NCBI GenBank assembly: GCA_036785325.1
Contig: JAXIVH010000006.1
Span: 112,001-176,000, forward strand
From: Urophycis tenuis
Lineage: Eukaryota > Chordata > Actinopteri > Gadiformes > Phycidae
Reading direction: 5' to 3'
DNA: 64,000 bases
In this document: positions 26,700 through 36,303 of the stretch, piece after piece
How positions within the stretch are numbered: the stretch's first letter is position 1
Layout of the letters: each line of letters opens with the position of its first letter
Notes under the pieces: model-generated
Databases searched by the model: none
Told to the model about the DNA's origin: nothing
What the model saw: only the letters and a program-made list of their open reading frames with translations
Program-made: the position numbers and the translations under genes

Positions 26700-27290
26700 A
26701 AAATCAGGCTAAAGGGTCTGTCTGTCTGTCTGTCTGTCTGTCGACACCTCAACCCGACCACCAACACTTGACCAACAACACGCCTACATCTCGAGGGAAT
26801 CGAACCGCCGCCGCCGGATCGGTGAGTGACCTTCTCCGTTCCCCGGCTCTAACCACTGAGCCACAGTCACTCCTTGCCGTTTTCACCGAATTTTCGTCCC
26901 TATCTCAGTGACGTAGTGGTTGCCAGTCATCTCCAAAAACAAAACAAAAAATCAAGCTTGTCTGTCTGTCTGTCGGTCGGTCTGTCGGTCTATCGGTCTG
27001 TCTGTCTGTCGACACCTCAACCCGACACCTCAACCCGACACCTCAACCCGACCACCAACACTCCAACACTTGACCACCAACACGCCGACAACTCGGTGAG
27101 GGACCTTCTCTGTCACCCGGCTCTAACCACTGAGCCACAGTCACCGCTTGCCGTTGTTACCGAAATTTCGTCCACATCAATGACGTAGTGGTTTCTAGTC
27201 ATCTCCAAAAACAAAAAAAATAATCAGGCTAACGGATCTGTCTCTGTGTCTGTCTGTCTGTTGACACCTCACAACCCGACCACCAACAAA
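26700..27290 (-). repeat. Degenerate right edge of satellite 2
   Basis: The last monomers have expanded GTCT runs (up to seven copies, with GTCGGTCGG variants near 26965-27005), a triple CGACACCTCAACC duplication at 27008-27050, and a truncated tRNA-like part. The array then passes into satellite 1 type B without a gap at AAAAAACAAAAAAAAATC. This disorder fits an array edge that is no longer homogenised. Confidence 0.75.
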
Positions 27291-30200
27291 AAACAAAAAA
27301 AAATCATAACAGACCCCCCCATTACTGAGCTAGGATTGCAAATTTCTAGACAACGCGGGTGTCGGCTTTAAAAAAAAAAATTAAAAAAAATTCATAAAAG
27401 ACCCCCCCCATTACTGAGCTAGGATTGGAAATTTCTAGAAACCGCGGGTGTTGGCTCTAAAAAAAAAAAAAATCATAACAGACCCCTCCATTACTGAGCT
27501 AGGATTGGACATTTCTAGACACAGCGGGTTTCGGCTTTAAAAAAAAAAAAAAAATCATAACAGACCCCCCCATTACTGAGCTAGGATTGGAAATTTCTAG
27601 ACACCGTGGGTGTCGGCTTTAAAAAAAAAAAATCAAAACAGATCCCCCCATTACTGAGCTAGGATTGGAAATTTCTAGACAACGCGGGTGTCGGTTTAAA
27701 AAAAAAAAAATTCATAACACCCCCCCCCCCCCATTACTGAGCTAGGATTGGAAATTTCTAGACACCACGGGTGTCGGCTTTAAAAAAAAAATAAATAAAT
27801 AAAAATCATAACAGACCCCCCCATTACTGAGCTAGGATTGGAAATTTCTAGACACCGCCGGGTGTCGGCTTTAAAAAAAAATGAAATAAAAATTCATAAA
27901 AGACCCCCCCCCCCCATTGCTGAGCTAGGATTGGAAATTTCTAGACACCGCGGGTGTCGGCTTTAAAAAAAAATTAATAAAAAAAAAATAAAAATCATGA
28001 CAGACCCCCCCCCCCCATTACTGAGCTAGGATTGGAAATTTCTAAACACCGCGGGTGTTGGCTTTAAAAAAAAAAAGTAAAAACGGAGCCCCCCATTACT
28101 GAGCTAGGATTGGAAATTTCTAGACACCGCGGGGTCGGCTTTAAAAAAAATAATAATAATAATAATTCATAACAGACCCCTCCATTACTGAGCTAGAATT
28201 GGACATTTCTAGACACAGCGGGTGTCGGCTTTAAAAAAAAATAAAAAATTCATAACAGACCCCCCCATTACTGAGCTAGGATTGGAAATTTCTAGACATC
28301 GCGGGTGTCGGCTTTAAAAAAATAATTAAAAAAAATTAAAAAATCATAACAGACCCCCCCATTACTGAGCTAGGATTGGACATTTCTAGACACCGCGGGT
28401 GTCTGCTTTAAAAAAAAAAAACATTCATAACAGAACCCCCCATTACTGAGCTAGGATTGGAAATTTCTAGACACCGCGGGTGTCGGCTTTAAAAGAAAAA
28501 AAAAGTCATAACAGATCCCCCCATTACTGAGCTAGGATTGGAAATCTCTAGACACCGCAGGTGTCGGCTTTAAAAAAAATAAAAATAAAAAAATAAATTA
28601 AAAAAAATCATAATAGACCCACCTTTACTGAGCTAGGATTGGAAATTTCTAGACACTGCGGGTGTCGGCTTTAAAAAAAAAAAAAGAAAAAAAAAAAAAT
28701 CATAACAGACCCCCCCATTACTGAGCTAGGATTGGAAATTTCTAGACACCGCGGGTGTCGGCTTTAAAAAAAAAAAATCATAACGGAGCCCCCAATTACT
28801 GAGCAAGGATTGGAAATTTCTAGACACTGCGGGTGTCGGCTTTAAAGAAAAAAAAAAATTCATAACAGACCCCTTCATTACTGAGCTAGAATTGGACATT
28901 CCTAGACACAGCCGGTGTCGGCTTTAAAAAAAATAAAATAAAAAAAATAAATAAAATCATAACAGACTCCCCCATTACTGAGCTAGGATTGGAAGTTTCT
29001 AGACACCGCGGGTGTTGGCTTAAAAAGAAAAAAAAAAAAAAAAAATTCATAACAGACCCCTCCATTACTGAGCTAGGATTGGAAATTTCCAGACAAATGC
29101 GGGTGTCGGCTTAAAAAAAAAAAAAAAAATTCATAACAGACCCCCCCATTACTGAGCTAGGATTGGAAATTTCTAGACACTGCGGGTGTTGGCTTTAAAA
29201 AAAAAAATAATAAATAAATAATCATAACAGACCCCCCCATTACAGAGCTAGGATTGGAAATATCTAGACACCACGGTTGTTGGCTTAAAAAAAAAAAAAA
29301 AAAAAAAATCCATAACGGACCCTTCCATTACTGAGCTAAGATTGGAAATTTCTAGCCACCGCGGGGGTCGGCTTTAAAAAAAAAATAAATAAAAAATCAT
29401 AACAGACCCCCCCAATACTGAGCTAGGATTGGAAATTTCTAGACACCGCGGGTGTCGGCTTTAAAAAAAAAAAGTAAATAGAAAAATTAAATAAATTCAT
29501 AACAGACCCCCCCATTACTGAGCTAGGATTGGACATTTCTAGACACCGCGGGTGTCGGCTTTAAAAAAAAAAGTAAATAAAAAAATAAAATAATTTCATA
29601 ACAGACCCCCCTTTACTGAGCTAGGATTGGAAATTTCTAGACACTGTGGGTGTCGGCTTTAAAAAAAAAAAAAAAAAATCATAACAGACCCCCCCATTTC
29701 TGAGCTAGGATTGGAAATTTCTAGACATCGCAAGTGTCGGCTTAAAAAAAAAAAATCATAACAGACCCCCCCATTACTGAGCTAGGATTGGAAATTTCTA
29801 GACACCGCGGGTGTCGGCTTTATAAAAAAAAAAAAAAGAAAAAAAAAATCATAACAGACCCTCCCACTACTGAGCTAGGATTGGAATTTTCTAGACACCG
29901 TGGGTGTTGGCTTAAAAAAAAAAAAAAAAAAAAAAAAGTTCATAACAGACCCCCCCATTACTTAGCTAGGATTGGAAATGTATAGACACTGCGGGTGTCG
30001 GCTTTAAAAAAAATAAAATTCATAACAGACCCCCCCATTACTGAGCTAGGATTGGAAATTTCTAGACACTGCGGGTGTCGGTTTAAAAAAAAAAAAAAAT
30101 CATAACAGACCCCCCCATTACTGGGCTAGGATTGGAAATTTCTAGACACCGCGGGTGTCGGCTTTAAAAGAAAATAAATAAATAAAATAAAAAAATTCAT

Positions 30201-30374
30201 AATAGACCCCCCCATTACCAAGCTAGGATTGGAAATTTCTAGACACCCCAAGTGTCGGCAAAAAAAAAAAAAAAAAAAATCATAACAGACCCCCCCCATT
30301 ACTGAGCTAGGATTGGAAATTTCTAGACACCACGGGTGTCGGCTTTAAAAAAATAATAAATAAATCATAACAGA
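27291..30374 (+). repeat. Satellite 1 type B array, middle block
   Basis: About 38 monomers of 70-90 bp with the type B core TCTAGACACCGCGGGTGTC. Many carry point changes in the palindrome and most have only seven to eight C. The array is interrupted at TCATAACAGA by the 3.7-kb inserted segment at 30375, and the missing part of that monomer does not resume until AAATTTCTAGAC after 34117. Confidence 0.93.
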
Positions 30375-30375
30375 A

Positions 30376-32520
30376 GGTACGAGCTGGAAGAAGTGGTTGC
30401 TCTGTTGTTGGCTGCACAAATGATCACACAACTCTTCATAAACCTCCCTCTTCGGAGGTTCTGAGGACTCAATGGGTGAATTTCATTTTTGATGGTGATG
30501 TCCCTACAGCAGTTCCCAAAGTGCTGTATGTGTGTGCTAACCATTTCACGTCGGACTGCTTCATCAACGAGGGACAGTATAAAACTGGATTTGCTAAATC
30601 CCTGCGGATTAAAAATGGATCGGCACCAACTGTCCACGATCCAACTATGAACGTGGAAACTGTAAGTTTGAACATTTTATTCTGATTTACTGTTTAGCCG
30701 GCTTGGCGGCCCCTGTTAGCATGGCAGCTAGCATAAAGTACTGTTTGGCCGCGACATAGTCTCCTTATACTAAAGTTACTTTAGAACTAGGGCCGGGACT
30801 TTAACGCGTTCATTAAGATGAATGAATGACACAAAAATAACGCATTTTAATCGCCCTTATTTTTGCACCGCAGAACGTTTATCACTGGATGTACTGGTTA
30901 TACTGGAGCAGTGATCACTGCCTGGGGCGTTTTGACCGCAGCTCAAACCGACTGGTGCCTCTGCACGGCGACCAAGCTTTGATAAACACGCACCGGTTTA
31001 CAGTATCGTCACGCATTTTAGCGGTCGTGGCCACGAGTGGCCGTGGAGCTGAGAACAGCAGAGTTTCCTCTGCTGCAGCAGAATAGCGGACATGTCGTAG
31101 CTACAGACATGTCACTGTCTGGGGTGCATTTTGTTATTATAGGACTTCAACCTCAGAACTCTCTGTCATCAGACTGTCCTGGCATGTCCTGTGCATACAA
31201 ACAAACTATGTTTTGTTGCTTACCTTATGTATTCAGTCATTATTCAATGGTATTTTAAAATGCATGTGAAAAAAAATGTTTCTCACTGTTCTCAGATACA
31301 TAGTGGGGGGAGGGATGATTACATTTGTTCTGAGAAGATGTTTTTTTCTAACCCCTGTGTGCTTGTCATAGACCAGCTCATCACAAACATCCACGGCACA
31401 GATTCCTGCATCAAGAGATGTTGCATGCCAGATAGAGATGGAAACACGTTGTGTAGGCACACAGTTGTCCTTCAAGACTCTACGGGCTTCTTACAGGAGT
31501 GCAGGTATACAGCCAGCTTCATTAGGCTGCATTTACTTGGGAAGAAGTTAGTAAGGAGTTACATGTTATCATAAATATAATAAAGTTTCTGACATTTTAG
31601 ATTTTTTTCTTTGGTTATTACAGACTCTACTTGGCGGCAATCTCCTACAACGAAAACGCCAACCGACCACAAGCAAAGACGGACCAAGGTGTACCCCTCT
31701 TCAAGGTGCACTTCCCGAAGGCATTGAAGGGAGAGTGTAGAGCAAAACCCCTAAAGACAGAGCCAACATACAGTAAGAGTTTACTTTTTATTTTTTAATA
31801 CCAAAACTAAAGGATTTCTTTTTACTTGTTGCACTTACAAACTATAAACATTTCAACAATAAATAACTGTATAGTAATACATAATAAAGTAATACACACA
31901 CACAAAAACCTTATGAAAAATAATAAATTAGATAAAGTGTCAGGAGGTAATGAGCAAAACACTTTCAGTCTCTGAAAAAAGTAAACAATGTCTGTGCATT
32001 TCTTGTATTAAACAGGGTATGTAGTGGACATGATGGACCTCATCTTCGAGAAGGTGTTTATGGACCCGGCACCCTACACTGATGCAGTCCTGGCAATCCC
32101 TGTTCCTGAAGACCTTGCTGCACAGTTTGAGTGGCCAGACAAGGAGGAGGTCATTGCTGGTTATGTGTCCCGCTTCAATCAAGCAGCTGTTTGAATCCCA
32201 CGTAGTGACCTGTGGCATCAGGAAACTCAGTTTGGATTCGAAGGACCACACAAGCTGGGATGACGACCCGGATTCTGCGTCCCAGACAGCCCCAACACCA
32301 GCTCACAAAAGAGCGATATGCAAGGTACCTGTAACGACTTCAAGCAATTGGACAAGATATAGCAATTACTTTTTTGTTTTGTATCCCATTTTATTTTATG
32401 AATTGCCTGCTAAAACATATGGCTACTAAGAGCACTATCCCTCCTCTCGTCTCCTCCCCTCTACTACCACTAAACTATTTTCACACACTCTCTGTGTTTC
32501 TACAGATTCTCCATCCCTGA
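30376..32520 (+). pseudogene. THAP-domain, transposase-like gene, truncated and internally deleted
   Basis: Inferred exons: 30376-30661, 31372-31504, 31624-31772, 32016-32324 and 32506-32520, each with AG/GT borders. The first encodes a complete THAP zinc finger: CSVVGC, a tryptophan in TQWVNFIF, CANHF and an APTV box. No ATG precedes it, because the satellite starts at codon two. The second exon continues in phase 0 (ends VGTQLSFKTLRASYRSA). The third and fourth join in phase (LYLAAISYNENANRPQA, then YVVDMMDLIFEKVF and IPVPEDLAAQFEWP). From memory these match the C-terminus of THAP/DDE transposase-derived fish proteins. Exons two and three are out of phase and the central catalytic region is absent, which implies an internal deletion. 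A frame change near 32180-32195 separates YVSRF from QLFESHVVTCG. Not functional as a transposase. Confidence 0.65.
30788..30870 (+). repeat. Possible hAT-like miniature end in THAP gene intron
   Basis: TAGGGCCGGGACTTTAACGC at 30788 resembles a terminal repeat common in fish genomes. The opposite end was not found before the next exon, so this is only a suspected fragment. The remainder of this intron, to 31371, shows nothing else recognisable. Confidence 0.35.
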
Positions 32521-32770
32521 GTCTACACCTGCGTGGTACCCGTCAACCTGCTCTAACACCGGCCTGCCATCCATCCCATCGGGCTGACATGTTTCCTCCT
32601 GCCCCTACTCCCACCAGAAGCTTTGTTGCGTTGAACATTTAATGTGTTTATGTGGAGTTGTACATTTTTTTCTTGTCTATACACATCTATTATATATATA
32701 TCTATTATTTTGTTATGCTACTGTGTTTTGATTAGCACAGTTATAACTTATTTGTTAGTAATGCAATGTC

Positions 32771-32776
32771 AATAAA
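32771..32776 (+). terminator. Plus-strand AATAAA inside the minus-strand gene's last codons
   Basis: AATAAA here is a likely polyadenylation signal for the plus-strand THAP gene. It overlaps the stop region of the convergent minus-strand gene (TGA at 32771-32769), so the two transcripts would overlap at their 3' ends. Confidence 0.5.
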
Positions 32777-33765
32777 TGTTTAAAAAGTGTCTACACTGTG
32801 CCCTGTAAGTTTGGCTTGCATTCTGGAATGAGTATACATTGAGGCATACAGGCTCCAATCCAGGTTGGTCCACCATGCATTTCAGGTTCCCCTCAACCTC
32901 CTGCAGCCGTCTGGTAACCTGCAAACAAGGTACTGCAAACAATAAATGCCATTGTGTTTCATAGGTATGAAATAAACCATAATCAAGACAAACTTGTTTT
33001 CACTTTGAATATGTAGATACTACCTGTGCTATCTGAAGACAGCAGACATTTTCCTGCTCTGTGGGCATGGTGTTGCAGTTTCCACACAAACACCTGTCAA
33101 AAGAAAATTAGTTAGAATTTCACTTGAATGCAAGTACACAAGCATAGTTGGATAAGAAGTAAGACTTTCCTAACCATGTCAAGTGCATAAAACTTGTGAC
33201 ATTTGAATAATGTTGAGATGGAGAACAGTGGCATTTTAATCAACATTACACTGGCTCGATTTTCTACCAGAATGACACATTACTGATACAGACAGACATA
33301 TTTATGCTGAAATACAAAAGTAAATCCTAAAGACCTAGAACAACAAACGTCAGGGCGCTGTTACGATGAAACACCTCTGCTAAAACTATCACAAACTTAG
33401 CAAAATATAGAATTTAGGTTAGGCCTACTATGCAAGCATCGTTTGATAGCCTACTAGTTTCTACATTATACATTTATCCGTAGATAGCAAGAATACAGTC
33501 AAGAGAGATAAATATAATGTTGCTACACTATTTACAAAATTGCTCATTCGCCAAAAAAGCTCGAAGTAACAAAGATACAGCGAAGACGTAACGGTTAGCA
33601 GGAGCTAACATCTAAGTAACAGTGTAATAGAATGTAAAAAATTGAATATATAAAGTTGCATGATATATGTAACTTACCATTCAGAAACCTCCTGCTGCAG
33701 CCGCAGAGTAAGAATTTCAGCCGGCGTCTCTCCCTCTTGGTCAGATTCAGGCTCAAACTGGTAGA

Positions 33766-33821
33766 GTTGAACTAGAGTCCTTTAGAGAGACTAGAGTCTC
33801 TCTAAAGGACTCTAGGTTGAA
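33766..33821. repeat. 44-bp near-perfect palindrome flanked by a 6-bp direct repeat
   Basis: Arms of 21 bp (CTAGAGTCCTTTAGAGAGACT and its reverse complement) surround a 2-base centre at 33772-33815. GTTGAA lies directly on both sides (33766-33771 and 33816-33821). The structure looks like a tiny foldback insertion with a target duplication. It lies in exon one of the P2X7-like gene. Confidence 0.85.
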
Positions 33822-33843
33822 CCACAGAGTTTCTGCCAGCCAT

Positions 33844-34117
33844 TGGCCGAGTCAGTCTGTAAACATTAGCACATGGCTACGGAGCCGAGCCGCAGCCCCT
33901 CGCAGAGAGGTGGGCGTGGTCTGGTGTAGCTCATTTACATAAAAGAGACAGGCCCTGAAACAGACCGTTTTGAACAGAGCTGTTTTTAGGTGATGAAGAG
34001 AGACCTACAATATTTGATCCAAAGGCAATTTTGACCAAAGCATGTCACAGACATGTCTTTAACACACCTGGGAACTATTTCAATTTGTGGAAAAGGGGCA
34101 TAATATGGGACCTTTAA
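33844..34117. other. Right terminal region of the inserted element
   Basis: Sequence between the P2X7-like start codon and the right boundary. It would contain that gene's promoter, but no TATA box is convincing. It ends GGGGCATAATATGGGACC followed by TTTAAA, the proposed terminal repeat plus TTAA target. Confidence 0.5.
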
Positions 34118-34945
34118 AATTTCTAGACAAAAACGGGTGTCGGCTTTAAAAAAAAAAAAAAAAATCATAACAGACCCCCCCATTACTGAGCTAGGATTGG
34201 AAATTTCTAGACACCGCGGGTGTCGGCTTAAAAAAAAAAAAAAAATCATAACAGACCCCCCCATTACTGAGCTAGGATTGGAAATTTCTAGACACCGCGG
34301 GTGTCTGCTTTAAAGAAAAAGTAAATAAATAAAATAAAAAAATTAATAACAGACCCCCCCCCCCATTACTGAGCTAGGATTGGAAATATCAAGACACCGC
34401 GGGTGTCGGCTTTAAAAAAATAAAATAAAATTAAAAAAAAATTCATAACAGACCCCCCCATTACTGAGCTAGGATTGGAAATTTCTAGACACCGCGGGTG
34501 TCGGCTTTAAAAAAAAAATAAAAAAATAACAGACCCCCCCATTACTGAGCTAGGATTGGAAATTTCTAGACACAGCGGGTGTCGGCTTTAAAAAAAAAAA
34601 AAAAAAAAAAAATCATAACAGACCCCCCGATTACATAGCTAGGATTGGAAATTTCTAGACACCGCGGATGTCGGCTTTAAAAAAATAAAAAATAAAAAAA
34701 TAAAAATGCATAACAGAGCCCCCCATTACTGAGCTAGGATTGCAAATTTCTAGACACCGCGGGTGTCAGCTTTAAAAAAAAAAAAAAAAAAAAAAAATTC
34801 ATAACAGACCCCTCCATTACTGAGCTAGGATTGGAAATTTCTAGACACTGCGGGTGTCGGCTTTAAAAAAAAAAAAAAAAAATTGATGACAGACCCCCCC
34901 ATTACTGAGCTAGGATTGGAAATTTATAGACACCGCGAATGTCGG

Positions 34946-34986
<41 letters not shown>

Positions 34987-35822
34987 AGACCCCCCCCCCC
35001 CCCCCCCCCCCCATTACAGAGCTAGGATTGGAAGTTTGTAGACAACGCGGATGTCGGCTTTAAAAAATAAAATAAAATAAAAATTAAAAAAATTCATAAC
35101 AGACCCCCCCCCCCCCCCCCCCATTACTGAGCTAGGATTGGAAATTTCTAGACACCGCGGGTGTCAGCTTTAAAAAAAAGAAAAAAAAAAATTTTACAGA
35201 CCCCCCCAATATGGATTTAGGAATGGAAATTTCTAGAGACCCTGGGTGTCAGCGTTTACAAAAAAAAAAAATAATAATAATAAATTTCATAACAGACCCC
35301 CCCATTACTGAGCTAGGAATGGTCATTTCTAGAGACCCCAGCTCTAAGCGTTTAAAAAAATAAAAAATAAAAATTCATAACAGCCCCCCACCCAATTACT
35401 GAGCTAGGAATGGAAACTCCTAAAGACCCCGGATGTCAGCTTTAAAAGAAAAAAAAAAAAAGAAAAATTCATTGCAGACCCCCCCATTACTGAGCTAGGA
35501 ATGGACATTTCCAGAGACCCTGGGTGTCAGCGTTAAAAAAAAAAAAAAAAAAAATCATAACAGACCCCCCCATTACTGAGCTAGAGACCCCGGGTGGCAG
35601 CGTTTAAAAAAAATAATAAAATAAAAAAAAATTAATAACAAACCCCCACCCCATTACTGAGCTAGGAATGGAAATTTTTAGAGACCATGGGTGTCAGCTT
35701 TAAAAAAAAGAAAAAAAAATTCATAACAGACCCCCGCCCCATTAATGAGCTAGGATTGGAAATTTCTAGACACCCCGGATGTCAGCGTTTAAAAAAAAAA
35801 AATAAAAAAAAAATCATAACAA
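34118..35822 (+). repeat. Satellite 1 type B array, right block
   Basis: About 21 monomers. The first resumes at AAATTTCTAGAC, in the middle of a unit. From about 35200 the monomers become more diverged (GAATGG for GATTGG, GAGACCCCGGGTGTCAGCG). Long poly-A (to about 30) and poly-C (to 24, near 34989-35012) tracts are present. The block stops at TCATAACAAATCTGACACCC, where orientation reverses. Confidence 0.9.
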
Positions 35823-36170
35823 ATCTGACACCCGGGGGCTCTAGAAATCTCCATTCCTAGCTCAGTAATGGGGGGGTCTGTTATGAATTTTTTTTTTTTT
35901 TTTTTTTTTAAACTGACACCCGGGGTCTCTAGAAATGTCCGTTCCTAGCACAGTAATGGGGGGGTCTGTTATGATTTTTTTTTTTTTTTTTTCTTTGCCG
36001 ACACCCAGGGTCTCTATGAATTTCCAATCCTAGCTCAGCAATGGATGAATTTTTTTATGAATTTTTTCTTTTTTTTTTTTTTTTTTAACGCTAACAGCAG
36101 GGTTCTTGAGAAATTTCCATTTCTAGCTCAGTAATGGGGGGGGTCTGTTATGATTTTTTTTTTTTTTTTT
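35823..36170 (-). repeat. Satellite 1 in inverted orientation
   Basis: Four monomers read in reverse: TGACACCCGGGG, TCTAGAAAT, CATTCCTAGCTCAGTAATGG, GGGTCTGTTATGA and poly-T. Flanking arrays all run the other way, so 35822/35823 is an inversion or head-to-head junction. Confidence 0.9.
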
Positions 36171-36283
36171 GCTCTGTCCCCCTGCTCTAACCACTGAGCC
36201 ACCGTCACTCCTGGGTGTTGTTACTAGAATTACATTCCTAGCTCAGTAATGTAGTGGTTGCTAGTCATCTCCCATGCTGCTGC
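36171..36283 (-). repeat. Solitary diverged satellite 2-type unit
   Basis: Starts right after the poly-T of the inverted satellite 1. It holds CTCTAACCACTGAGCCACC, GTCACTCC, then CATTCCTAGCTCAGTAATG, TAGTGGTTGCTAGTCATCTCC. The first half matches satellite 2, including the A-box core. The CCTAGCTCAGTAATG part matches satellite 1 on its minus strand better than satellite 2 does. It looks like the ancestral form linking both arrays. Confidence 0.75.
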
Positions 36284-36303
36284 TGTCTTCCAGACCATGT
36301 TCC

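Larger units (their letters stand above)
9605..27290 (-). repeat. Satellite 2: tRNA-SINE-derived ~216-bp tandem array
   Basis: About 80 monomers of about 205-220 bp, similar throughout. On the plus strand each reads: GTCTGTCTGTCGACACCTCAACCC, ACCACCAACACTCC, ATCTCGAGGGAATCGAACC, GCC repeats, GGTCGGTGAGTGACC, CGTCCCCCGGCTCTAACC, ACTGAGCCACAGTCACTCC, GAATTTTCGTCCCTATCTC, AGTGACGTAGTGGTTGCC, then an A-rich AAAACAAAACAAAAAATC. Read on the minus strand it holds TGGCTCAGTGG (A box), GGTTCGATTCC (B box) and then a T-rich run. That is the head of a tRNA-derived SINE, hence the strand given. Monomer length is near 3x72, so short frames recur in every unit; they are not genes. Multi-monomer duplications are visible (see separate entries). 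Confidence 0.95.
32769..33843 (-). pseudogene. P2X7 cytoplasmic-domain-like small gene, broken by a palindrome
   Basis: Three minus-strand exons with good splice borders: 33843-33678, 33093-33024 and 32918-32769. The splice into exon two gives W then CLCGNCNTMP and ENVCC; exon three gives PGLEPVCLN and ends TYRAQC plus a short tail. The cysteine pattern and PGLEPVCLN match the intracellular ballast domain of P2X purinoceptor 7, which binds zinc, and its many unexplained fish relatives. No membrane segment is present. Without the 44-bp palindrome in exon one (with one copy of its 6-bp repeat) the ATG at 33843 would be in frame, giving a protein of about 111 residues. As it stands the palindrome adds stops and shifts the frame, so this copy is broken unless another start is used. 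Confidence 0.65.
30375..34117. mobile_element. Damaged two-gene DNA transposon, probably Kolobok-like
   Basis: Non-satellite sequence inside satellite 1 type B. It carries a plus-strand THAP/transposase-like gene, tail-to-tail with a minus-strand P2X7-C-domain gene. Its right end read inward on the minus strand is AAAGGTCCCATATTATGC, preceded by TTAA (34114-34117). From memory this resembles the ends of fish Kolobok-type elements, which use TTAA targets and THAP-containing transposases. The left end is missing: the THAP exon begins directly at the satellite junction without its start codon. No matching terminal repeat is therefore visible. An alternative is a duplicated host locus dropped into the satellite. 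Confidence 0.55.

Noticed and set aside
9674..27188. Recurring 60-104-codon frames with PVISKNKTKNQANGSVC and similar
   Set aside because: Monomer length is close to a multiple of three, so a frame recurs in each unit. No frame spans the array and there is no independent coding signal.
9605..27290. Array of functional tRNA genes
   Set aside because: A and B boxes fit, but the acceptor stem and anticodon arm do not form a normal tRNA and the T-stem has a mismatch. SINE-derived is the better reading.
9605..27290. CRISPR-like repeat-spacer array
   Set aside because: Units are contiguous 216-bp monomers without unique spacers, in a eukaryotic context with no cas genes.
31191..31574. 127-codon open frame across the second THAP exon
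   Set aside because: It ignores the AG/GT borders. The phase-0 continuation of the THAP exon reads another frame with the family-like VGTQLSFKTLR string.
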